This document shows positions 45,758 through 55,779 of a DNA stretch of 64,000 nucleotides, piece after piece; the stretch's first letter is position 1, and each line of letters begins with the position of its first letter. Where the stretch lies: contig JALRME010000025.1 in the NCBI GenBank assembly GCA_026120035.1, positions 248,001 to 312,000 of the forward strand, in the 5' to 3' direction. The stretch comes from Coleophoma eucalyptorum (taxonomy: Eukaryota > Ascomycota > Leotiomycetes > Helotiales > Dermateaceae). Both the position numbers and the translations under genes were made by a program. The notes under the pieces are model-generated. The model made no database searches, was not told the DNA's origin, and saw only the letters and a list, made by a program, of their open reading frames with translations.

Positions 45758-47198
45758 GGCCGCGTTTGGTGGGATGAAATGATTCCAAGCGGACGCGACT
45801 TGGGATGAGTTGGTGCCTGAGCGTCGAGGCGTCAAGAACCCCAGATTATCTCCGAGGCGGGAATGACGTTGACGTTGACCTGCCGAGAATCTGAATGATG
45901 TCTTGGCGGGAACATGTGGGAACCGCAGCTCCAGCAGCCGACGTGAGATGAACCCTGATCAACGGACGAAACACAGGAGAGAATCTTGCCTAATGCAATC
46001 TCTGCTCGAAGAAATGTGACGTGGAAAAAAAAAAGCTCTCGCGGTGGATCTCTATCCTTGACCCCTAATTGTTTCCATCATGAGTCCCACTCATTTCATT
46101 TTCAGCCCAATGCAGTACAGTACGAGGTGCCATGGGGAAGGGCACAAAGTCTTTGAATCGAAGATTCCATTCAGCACACCAGAAACCAAACCCCATTCCA
46201 GTAATGATCACGCATTCCTCCCTCCGCCTCATCCGCCGATCACCAGACAGCTCAGCACCGTTACGTCGAGCGTGCCAACCACTGGGAAGCGCGCAGCCGA
46301 CATCCGGAGCCAACTTAGAACTAAGGTCGAGAGGAGAGGGAAAAATCACGCTTCACGCCATGCCTCGTTCAGTCAGGGACCCTGGGGATCGAAGTATGAT
46401 TCCATCGTGATATTCATGCACTATTGCCCATGGGATCAGACAAACATACCGAGACGGGCTGTGAAGCGATATGATTGGGTGGATGCAAGTTCCCTTTTGG
46501 AAATGCCGAGCTGTCCGGGAGATTCGAGGTGCCGAAAAAAAGTCTATCGTACATTGCGAACAAGTGACCCGCCGATCATTGTCCATTTGTCGTTGCGTGT
46601 CGCTCTGGGTCGTAACCTTTCTTCTGCTGCTGTTGTTGTTGTCTGATGGGCTGAGCCCTCCCCAGCCTCAAGTCACATTGGACGCCGATGATTGGTTTCG
46701 GACTGGAGAGGATGCGAGTCGGGGTTGGTGGTGGCCGGCAGGGTCGCGCAGGAAAGAGTCTAGGCATGGCTGGTCAGATCAGGTCAAGTCATTTCTTTGC
46801 AGGGCTGATACAGTAATGGCGAAATATGGCCGCAGCCCTGTCCGAGCCAGAGGATCAATCACAAAGGCCGGTAGCCGTGACGTGCGTTGGTGCTTAGTCG
46901 AGCATCGACTCATGTAATATATATCTGCCTGTTGCTTCGTTCCGGAACTCCCTTTTTCTTTTTTGCAAGATCTTCACCTTCACCCAAACATTAGCTTAAC
47001 TCTCATTACACCATCCAACTTCTGCTTTCGAGCTAAAGCACTAAAAACCATTGTACCCGTTCTCTTCAGATATTCCCACATTACAGATTCTCGCTGCAAG
47101 AACCTTACGGGCCAACAAGTCGTACACAAAAGAAGAGAATAAGAACGAACCGACCAGGTCAAGAGGTACATACATCTGAATACATCACAATAACAAAA
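45758..47198. other. Intergenic region with unassigned open frames
   Basis: Plus frames at 46080-46646 (188 codons) and 46471-46917 (148 codons) overlap each other and a minus frame. None has a domain, signal peptide or plausible splice partner that I recognise. The region from about 46920 on is probably the promoter and leader of the microprotein gene. Confidence 0.4.
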
Positions 47199-47484
47199 AT
47201 GCTTCTGGAAAAGTAAGTTTCCACAAACCGCCCATATGATACTCCAATCTAACGTACCTTAAAGACTACGTGCCCGCAGACAATCGGCCAAAGAGCTACG
47301 AGAAAGGTCAAACGAGATGCGCATCGAGTACATGAAACTGGTCGAGCTCGCAAAGAAGATAGAGCAACAGCGGGTCGAGTCAATGCCACCGCCCGATTAT
47401 GACGCAGCCCTGAACAGCAGTGCGGCCAGCACAACTTCATCCAATTCCTCAACCCACAGTCTGGCTACTGGTGGACGACGGTGA
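47199..47484 (+). CDS. 77-residue helical microprotein of unknown function
   Basis: Two exons split by intron 47213-47264, with donor GTAAGT, branch point CTAAC and acceptor TTAAAG. Exon 1 holds only MLLEK. The product is 77 residues: an uninterrupted basic-acidic helix (LRARRQSAKELRERSNEMRI...VELAKKIEQQR, about residues 6-44) likely to form a coiled coil, a PPPDY motif, and a Ser/Thr-rich tail ending GGRR. No signal peptide or membrane segment. I do not recognise the family. The strong intron signals, a CT-rich leader and clean frame closure support it being a real gene. The PPPDY element resembles a PY-type motif that WW-domain proteins such as Rsp5 bind; this is speculation. Confidence 0.6.
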
Positions 47485-47931
47485 AAGATGTTATGGCAGA
47501 GAGTGTTGAACACCCTGTCGATATTATCCAAATTTGTTATTCTTGACCGGACAGAAATGGGCTGGAACCAACAATATGATCTGACCAGACCGCGGTTGCC
47601 AGGGAGAAAGAGCATCAATTCTGGTTTGAATTTGGCGTTAAGCTCAAAAGATTGAATATAAGAGGCGTTGGAAAAAGGCGTGTCACTGTAATAACATACT
47701 AGGGAACAGGGTCCCGGCGTTTGGGATGGGCAAAGCGGACAGTGGAGAAGGCATGGCAACACATATTTCAGGCCATTCAATTGTATATTACTCCTAAATT
47801 ACCATCTACAACCTCATTACCGTCTACAACTCCATTAACATCTACAGCTTCATTAACACCCACAGCTTCATTACCATCTACAACTTCATTAACACCTACA
47901 AATCTATTAACACCGACAGCTTCATTACCAT
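47485..47931. other. Intergenic gap with minisatellite
   Basis: 3' flanks of two convergent genes; the only distinct feature is the 18-bp tandem repeat described separately. Confidence 0.5.
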
Positions 47932-47946
47932 CTACAACTTCTCTCC
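47803..47946. repeat. 18-bp minisatellite, eight units
   Basis: Degenerate copies of CATCTACAACTTCATTAA. The last unit runs into the 3' end of the GNAT gene (stop at 47932). The unit is a multiple of three, so one plus-strand frame reads as a Ser/Thr repeat, but no gene context supports it being coding. Confidence 0.85.
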
Positions 47947-48699
47947 CTCTGGCTTCCAAAGAAAGATCCCACCCCTCGTCTCATTCTCATCCTCCCCCGG
48001 CACTCTCTTATAGAAATCCGCAAGGCGGTCAAACCCCAATTTCCTATACAGTATCTCACCCTCTGGACTAGCCGTAAGGCCACAAATGACCCCCTCCTTC
48101 TGCGCCCTCCCCAGCATCTCATTCATCATCAACCGGCCCACCCCCTTCCCCTGCCATTGCGGCTGCACGACGACCGTCTGCGCATACCAGCGATTCTTCC
48201 GATCCGGGTGATTCTTAACCGACCAATGCAGCTCCTCATCGTGATTAGCCCAGACCGCAAACTCGCGATGGTGCTCCAAATCCTGACTGCGATCGGGCCA
48301 CAAGCGGCACTGCAGCTCGTCGCTAATCCACAGCAGCCAACCCAGGCCGAACAACCACAGGCGCTGCCACCACCACAGCCTCCCCCGCCAGGCCTTGGCG
48401 CCGCGGTCGTCCCCCACGCGCCGGAACTGCGCAAACCCAACCACATACCCCGGATCGCCCGCTGGGCACGCGACGACGTTCAGCTGCGCCGCGTCGCAGT
48501 GCCGGAGGTGCGAGCGATGCGCAAACCGTCGCTCCACGTCCGACGGGTACTCATCGCCCCGGGGGAAGAGGAACCGGTCGACCGGGTTGCCATAGTACGC
48601 CGAGCGGGCGATCGCCGCCATGGTGGGGATGTCGCTGAGTTTGGCTGGGCGGGTTATGAACGCATTCTTGCGGGGTGGTTGCGAGGTTTTGGCTGCCAT
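47932..48699 (-). CDS. GNAT-family N-acetyltransferase
   Basis: Intronless, 255 residues. The acetyl-CoA-binding motif A is clear: QTVVVQPQWQGKGVGRLMMNEML (about 170-195), with the pyrophosphate loop Q-x-x-G-x-G in WQGKGVG. It is preceded by ITRPAKLSDIPTMAAIARSAYYGNPVDRFLFP, the N-terminal helix-strand of the fold, and followed by GVICGLTASPEGEILYRKLGF (motif B). A Trp-rich insertion (RGRLWWWQRLWLFGLGWLLW, about 105-125) is unusual. It is hydrophobic enough to pack on a membrane or partner. Fungal relatives are uncharacterised and the substrate is unknown. No targeting signal. The coding sequence is notably G/C-rich compared with its flanks. Confidence 0.9.
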   Translation of the reverse strand: MAAKTSQPPRKNAFITRPAKLSDIPTMAAIARSAYYGNPVDRFLFPRGDEYPSDVERRFAHRSHLRHCDAAQLNVVACPAGDPGYVVGFAQFRRVGDDRGAKAWRGRLWWWQRLWLFGLGWLLWISDELQCRLWPDRSQDLEHHREFAVWANHDEELHWSVKNHPDRKNRWYAQTVVVQPQWQGKGVGRLMMNEMLGRAQKEGVICGLTASPEGEILYRKLGFDRLADFYKRVPGEDENETRGGIFLWKPEGEKL

Positions 48700-51087
48700 G
48701 GTGGTGTGGTCTGGTCGGTGGGGTTGAACTGCGGGAGGATGGGAGTTGTGGTGTTGGAAGGAAGGATGGAGACTGGAGGTATTGGCAATTAAATGTCGAG
48801 GGAGAGGATCAACTTTTAAAACCTCTTCCGATCTTCTGCTTTCCGTGTCGGATCCGTATGGGTAAGGACTGCGAGGCTGCCTACCTTAGGCAGTAATATT
48901 AAGCCGTAGCTGTGCATAACTAACCTTACAATCCTCCCAGGAGGGACGTGGCCTGCCTTTCTTGATGAAAGTCACCGCCGGTATGACTCATCCAAGCTGT
49001 GCTTATGTCTTTGCAAATATATCCATGCACAGAGGCCACTTCTCGGGTTTCTATAATTCTAGCCTAGCCGGTGTGGATTTGGCTATACTCTGGAAACATC
49101 TGAAGTATTGCAGTCCTTGGTACATGTGCGGAGGCAGAACATGAGTTGAATAGAAGTGTCCTTATCTACTCTAGCGATAAGAGAGATCTCCCTCCATTCT
49201 CCACCCGGCTCCTAACCTTAACCCACTCATTAGTTTGCGGGGGGCTAAAGTGGCCGAAGTAGTGGAGGAAAGGCGGGGTAAACTATAAGAAAATGGGTGA
49301 AGATATACTCAAGATTACCAATATTGCTCCTTTCCCATGCTACTACAGTGGTTGATTCACAAGAACTGAGCTTAGTCTGTTGTTGTTGACCCCAGAGAAC
49401 CAAGTGATCATGTGATGTTCTTCGCATGTGAGGAAAGTAGCTAAGGTGGGACGGCTTCCTCTTTGGGGTCGCCCGGTACATCCTTCTCTGTCCTTCCACG
49501 CAGCCCATTTAGCTTTTACAGCCCCACTCAGCTTTAATTGCAAGATCTCCTTGTTTCATCGTCAACTTGTAAATCATTCATTCGCTAGAGCTAGGAGTGA
49601 GGCCATGTGAAAAGTGACATATCTCGTTCGATCGCTGAACCAGTCGCAGGGAAAGGCGTCCGTTACGTATTGGCCTAAGAATAAACCACAATGGTGCAAT
49701 GGTCATCCGTTGGAGCACCTGATAGCGTCGTCCTCTACCTCAACTCTTTACACATTTACCTTTAAAGTGCTTTACCCTTCCACAGAGCTGTGAAAAGGTC
49801 TAAGGAGAGTGGAGATGAATTTGGGATGCATGCATACGGAGATAGTTTGGTAAATGACGATAAATGCATACCAAAGAAAGCATTCAAAGGCAGTGGGAAC
49901 CAAGAAGATCAAATAGTACAGTACTATAGCCTCAGTATACATATCGATCAAGAAAGAAAGTACTACTGCATATTTTTGGAACTGCATATCCTAGGGGGGC
50001 ACCTTGATGGCATTGACCCCAGCCCGGAGGCTCCAGATGAGGCCCCCAGAGTTGTACGCGTATAAATTGGAGCTGTAACCCAATGCACTAAAGACGGCTT
50101 TAGAAACAAGTCAGAATAAGCAATGAAAATTGATGAGCGAGATTCTAAGAGGCAGAATAAGCATTAGCCCATGGCTAAAGCGGAGATCTTATAGTGATCG
50201 GGTTTCACTTTGACATCCCTTTATGTGGAACAAGCTTCCGTAGAGTTGGCGATGGCTATTCCGATGGGATGAACCTAGAGAGGAAGCCAATCTCAAGGGC
50301 TAGAATCAACGTCATGTGATAAATGGTTTATATCTTCATCATGGCCCCTGACCGTCGGTCGTGGATTGGTGGAATGGCCATTGTTGTTATACACTGACCC
50401 TGGATAATACCTCATATGCATACGTATTACCCTGCCTGAGCCCGTCATAACCAGTCAGTGGATGAACATGTCCACCGCTGTCCACTGCTGCGTGTGTTCA
50501 CCTTTTTGTCCACCTAGAACTGGGCAAAAGCGTCCCCACCTAGCCCACAAAACGCGTGTTCATCCTATCTTCTCTTTACCAAGCATTTTAGCGACGGGGC
50601 ACTGGCCGTTGAAACTTGAAACTTATAATAGACTTTAAGGCCCCAGTAACATCTGCATTACCCTTCCGGCAGTCACTGTGAATTCCGGGATACAATGTGA
50701 TTCGCCCTAGCTCCCTGCTTGGCGTCGTAAACCAGCACCCAGGCCTCAATCCTGCGATCAAGGGGGATCCCTGGGCTTGATATAATTGCAACCAAAGCTC
50801 CTGGCATCAAGTTTGCTTCAATAGGAAATGATTGATTCCACGTGGGTACCGGCCCAGTAAACTGACAAAATGTAATCTCAAGGACCATTATTCTCATCGT
50901 CATGAGGTCTAAGTACCGGCCGGTACTAAGTGTGCTATAAGCGAATATTGCTACTGGAGATGGGGGCATCAGGAAGACGTCTATAAGATGAAGGGCTTCG
51001 TTGCGTAGAAACAACGGTCTTCACCATTATCACACCACCACATTCGTTTCTTCTTTTTCTCTCTCTCTTTGAAAGTCAACCGCTGTC
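48700..51087. other. Long intergenic region, no gene recognised
   Basis: 2.4 kb with only short frames lacking domains (for example 49772-49987 -, 50673-51014 -). The stretch 50400-51087 is the likely promoter of the GH3 gene, with CT-rich leader at 51030-51075. Confidence 0.45.
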
Positions 51088-53599
51088 ATGTTGACCAACA
51101 TGAGAGCTTCTATGGCTACCAGCCTCTGGGCTCTTTCAGTTGCTACGAGAGCACTGGCTGCCACCAACACTTCGAGCTCATCCAACTCGACCACCATCAA
51201 CGCATATCTCCAAGATGACTTCCGTAAGAGCATACCGGAAAATAATGAAGAAAATAACTAACCTAGGGTCACAGTCGACATGGGCATCGCCAGTGATGCT
51301 TATGCGAAAGCCAAGGCATTCGTTAGTCCTCTGAACAACACTGAGAAGATTGCTATCGTTATGGCATCCAGCTTCACCAGTGACAACGCCTCCTGGACTG
51401 CCTACACCAACACCGATGGTGTCGACGGTCTTAACTTCTATTACTTTGTCTCCGCCTTCCCCATGACAAATGCCTTGACCCAGACATGGGACCGCGATTT
51501 GATTGCCGCCCAGTTCGCCGCTGTCGGCGCCGAGTACTTCGGCACCGGTAACAATGTCGTTGACGGTGCTTTACTTGGCCCATTGGGCCGTGTACCAGAG
51601 GGTCCGTGTCTATGTCTCTGTAGGCGACCAAAAAACAAGAAATGCTGACTTATATTCAGGTGGTCGACAGAACGAGGCCTTCTCTCCTGATCCTTACCTC
51701 TCCGGTGTATCTGTAGCAGAGGGTGTTAAGGCACAGAACGATGCCGGAGTTATTGCTGGTGTACGACATTTCCTTCTTTACGAGCAGGAGACCAACAGAA
51801 TGGCTGGTGGTGGAGGCAGCTCCGTCTACTCATCCAACGCTGATGATAAGACACTACACGAGGTATACATGTGGCCATGGGGAGATGCTATCAAGTCCGG
51901 AGCCATGGCCGTCATGTGCGCTATGCCTTCAGTCAACGGCACCCGCTCATGTAACAACAACGAGCTTCTCAGTGGTAAACTCAAGATGGAGCTTGGATTC
52001 CCAGGCTTTGTCTACCCAGATGAATCGGCCCAAACCACTGGCTACGGAGCAGCAACTGCTGGTCTCGACTACTCCCCATATTCAAATGGACTGTGGACCC
52101 AGGAAACTCTCTCAGCCGGTATCGCAAATGGCAGTTTGCCCCAGGCACGCTTGGATGACATGGCTATCCGTGCTGTGCTGCCCCATTATTTCGTTGGTCT
52201 TGACACTGCCGACCTACCTGAGCAGACCAGCTACACCACCTTCCGTGATGTCCGTGGAAACCACAGCGCCCTCATCCGAAAGACTGGCGCGGACTCCCTT
52301 GCTCTTCTCAAGAACGACAACACCAACGGCGGTGGTCTCCCTCTTAACAAGCCTCGCACAATCTCGCTCTTCGGAGCTCACGCCGGTCCTGCTGTGTCTG
52401 GTAGGTCATTTTCATGAGTAAATCAACTGAAATCGCTAATCTCTTACCAGGTCCAAACTATGGTTGGAGTGTTCAAGGCACAGATGCTGATGTCTTCCAA
52501 GGACATCTTGCACTTGGAGGCGGCTCTGGCGAGACGTCTCTTCCATACCTTATTACCCCCTTCAACTCTCTTACCCAGCGTGCCGTTGCGGACAACTCTA
52601 TGATCTGGTGGATCATGAACAACAGTAAGTCATTCGTTATGAGATAATACAAGATGCAAGCTGACCATTTCAGCCTTCACCAGCTCGAGCAGTGGCCAGA
52701 CATTCGGCATTGGCGGCGGCACCGGAGTGAGCCCTTCCTTCTCTGAATACGCCTCCAACTCTGAAGTCTGCTTGGTTTTCATCAACTCATGGTCAGGAGA
52801 GGGAGCTGATCGCAGCGAGCTCTATAACACCGAGCAGGATGACCTAGTGACCAGCGTAGCTTCAAACTGCAACAACACCGTCGTTGTAGTCAATGTATCC
52901 GGGCCCCGTGTTCTGGAAGCATGGATCGAGAATGATAACGTTACGGCTGTCGTCTACGGAGGCTTGCTCGGCCAAGAATCCGGAAACGCCATCGCAGATG
53001 TGCTTTACGGCGACGTCAACCCGAGCGGAAAGCTTATCCACACGGTTGCCAAGAACACCTCTGACTACCCTGCCTCGGTTTGCGAAACTACGGCCTGTGA
53101 ATTCACCGAGGGTGTTTACATTGATTACCGCTGGTTCGACGCCCAGGATATCGAGCCACGATTCCCCTTCGGCCACGGCTTGAGTTACACCAACTTCACC
53201 TACGGCACCATTACCGCAACCATCACCAACAGCACGGCATTGAGCTCCAAATACCCAACCGGCAAGCTCAGTCTTGGTGGTATCGCCGATCTGTACGACG
53301 AAGTCATCACCGTGAACACCACCATCCAGAACTCCGGATCGCTAGACGGCGCCGAAGTCGCTCAGTTGTACGTCAGCTTCCCCGATGAGGCAGCCCAGCC
53401 CGTCCGTATCCTCCGCGGCTTTGAGAAGGTCAACATCACTACCGGTGCCACCTCCAGCGTGTCGTTCAGCCTCCGCCGTCGTGATGTCAGCTACTGGGAC
53501 GTCTCCGCCCAGAACTGGGCTGTTGCCAGCGGTACTTATACCTTTGGCGTCGGCTCCAGCTCTCGCGACATCCGTGGCAACGCGACCTTGACAATCTAA
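51088..53599 (+). CDS. Divergent secreted GH3 beta-glucosidase-like protein
   Basis: Five exons (introns 51224-51274, 51602-51659, 52401-52450 and 52625-52673), 767 residues. Signal peptide (start possibly at 51100), GH3 N domain (AFPMTNALTQTWDRDLI, GPLGRVPEGGRQNEAFSPDPYLSG), GH3 C domain (GPNYGWSV, NSWSGEGADR, VYGGLLGQESGNAIADVLYGDVNPSGKL) and fibronectin-III-like C-terminus (NSGSLDGAEVAQLYVSFP, RGFEKV). Several conserved active-site positions differ: the nucleophile region reads YPDESAQ (D275 kept, the usual Trp after it is Glu), the substrate-binding Lys-His is Arg-His (R190-H191), and the early DGPLGVR loop is replaced by DGVDGLNFYYF. It may cleave another glycoside or be weakly active. 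N-glycosylation sequons are frequent. Family call strong, activity open. Confidence 0.9.
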
Positions 53600-54150
53600 G
53601 CCCATCGTACGTTGTCCAGCGAGGTGGATAGGGTGGAGGTTGTGAAAGGGCAACTGGAAGCAATGTCCACCTGCTCGCTTAGTGGTGGGGATATTTTACA
53701 GAACTCATTTTATGTTCGGCATCCATCTTTTTTTTTTTGGCCCTTTTCTAGGCGTAACCACGCCGCCAGTATATATTTCCTTCAAAACGAACATAGGTTA
53801 TCCCAAAAATGATAGAGTAGATTTCGTTTAGAGTTCTGTATAGAATTGAACACAACTTATCCACATCAATCGTTCAATAGAACCTGCTTTTCCGCGTGAC
53901 CTTGGTGTGGACATACATACTTAGTAATCAAGCTATGAGGACGGAGTGCGGTCGTTGTTGCGACCCGTGCAGATTAAGCATTCTGGACTCTTTTGCGGGA
54001 CTGAAGCGAGAGCTTTGGTGGGGGTCTGGATTGCCCAAAGGAGAAGGTGACGACGAATGGTCATGTGCCAATAGGGGTGTCGAATTGATGGTGGAAAGCT
54101 ATGAATTTCATATGCACTAAGAAGTGAAAATAAATATGGCATCAAAGGTA
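53600..54150. other. Intergenic gap between convergent genes
   Basis: 3' flanks of the GH3 and Whi2-like genes. A T run at about 53730-53739. No coding feature. Confidence 0.5.
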
Positions 54151-55779
54151 TCAAAGAAATCCGCGCTGGCTATTCCTCCCCAGCTCACTTCCAAAGCAAT
54201 CCAGCTTAACAGCAACAAGTACGCACTCTACCGGTCCTTTGCCACTAGAACGATGTTGTACCCTCAATCGCCAGAGACCCTTCCGCACTAGCCATGATTC
54301 CTCCTCCGCCGCTGAGGCACCATCATCCTGTCTCTGTCTCTTCCTCGGTGGACTCGCGACCACAGAACTAGTTGTACTTTCATCATCACCGCTGGATACG
54401 TAAAATGATCCTCGGCTTTTTCCAGTCCCGGACGAAGAGCCATTCCAGACTTGGCCGTCCACAGCAATGTACGATTCTGGCTCGAGATACACTCGCACCT
54501 GGTCCTGGCTGAGTGGGGTATTGCCCGGACTAGCAGGCTGGCTTGATGCGCCTCCGTTCTTCATCAGCAGCCCCAGTGGCTGGCTCGTGCCCATATTCAA
54601 TTTTGCGGCAATAACCTCAAATAAGCGACTGATCCTCTTCTTACCCTCACCAAAGAACTCGGCGCGCATGTTATGTAAATGCAGCTTGGTACATTCCCCG
54701 CCGATTTCTAGAACGAGTTCGTATGGACTGTCATCCACGAACGGACGCGCGTAGTTGATATAACCTGAGAATGGAGGCGTGCTACTTCCTGGGATAGGAA
54801 AGGTTGGTGGAGCGATTGAGATACCGGACTGGCGCATATCCTCAATGCGGAGACAGATCTCTTTCTTCTGCCGTGCGGAATTGAAGGAGATGTTGTGTTT
54901 GATAAGTTTCTGCTCTAGTCCCTTGAGGTGGAAATACTTGCAATCTCGTAGTAATTCTTCTCGATGCTCTTCACTTCGGATATGAAGCGGGTATCCACGG
55001 AGTAAGTGCAAGATCTCGGCGAAGATGTCAGCAGAACGATTTGGGACAGATGGTGGCACAATAGATGGTGGTCTAAGGAGACCATCTCGATCGAGACCTG
55101 GGAAGACTTCTGTGGGGGTAGAAAAGAAGACGGCGAAGCCCAGCGAAAAGTAGTTTGGTGAATTACCAGGATCGGAAAATAGATGGCGGGGTATTTGGAA
55201 GTCGCGGTTCCCAATCGATATGAAGATATTTTCTTCATAGAGCTGGGAGATTAGGCGCGGTACTGTATTTATCAGACACAGTTGCAAAAAGCGTTGGTGG
55301 AGTGACTCACGGCTATAGAATTGTGCATCTGCGAATAATTTTACAAAATGGGCGCCATCGCGAGGTTGAATATGATAACCTTGCAGATGTCTTGAGATGT
55401 CTTTAAATGTAACGGGATCTCGATCGATGTAGAGTGTTCTGATACTCGGGTTCTCTTCACCTGACTCCTCGGCTTCTGCTAGCTGGCACACGAAAAACTG
55501 AGAAAAATATGAGGGTCCTCTAGGTTTCTCAGCATGGTTCTTGCACGATACTCGGTTGGATTTAGATCAAGGCAGGCGGAGGAGCTGCTTACCATCAGAA
55601 CTGATACTCGCGCCACTCAGCTTGAATAGTTCATTACCAATCTGAATAGGGAAGACGCGCTCGTGGGGCAACAGCTTGGGGATGTCGCTATTCAATCGTC
55701 GGGGGCCCGCGCGCAGAATTCCCGGAGGATCAACTGGAGCCATCACGCCAGGCGTGCTCTTTCCATTGCTCATCGACAT
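54151..55779 (-). CDS. BTB/POZ (KCTD-like) protein, Whi2-like
   Basis: Two exons, intron 55518-55592, 517 residues. The N-terminus has RVFPIQIGNELFKLSGASISSDGPSYFSQFF, the start of a KCTD-type BTB fold, followed by LYIDRDPVTFKDISRHLQGYHI, and a second half-BTB-like repeat (IFISIGNRDFQIPRHLF ... SADIFAEILHLLRGYPLHI). The C-terminal half has a conserved PYELVLEIGGECTKLHLHNM segment and a disordered Ser-rich stretch with PPRKRQRQDD, a possible nuclear signal. This arrangement is that of yeast Whi2, which with the phosphatase Psr1 dampens TORC1 upon amino-acid limitation and governs stress response. The orthology is by architecture and memory of fungal relatives, so moderately sure. The ATG at 55779 opens a conserved-looking MSMSNGK start. 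Confidence 0.82.

Noticed and set aside
46080..46646. 188-codon plus-strand frame as a gene
   Set aside because: No domain, overlaps other frames on both strands, no splice partners; kept only as unassigned sequence.
47721..48071. Ser/Thr-repeat plus-strand frame
   Set aside because: Produced by the 18-bp minisatellite whose length is a multiple of three; it runs into the antisense of the GNAT gene.
48157..48792. 211-codon plus-strand frame
   Set aside because: Antisense shadow of the G/C-rich GNAT gene, which has an unmistakable acetyl-CoA motif.
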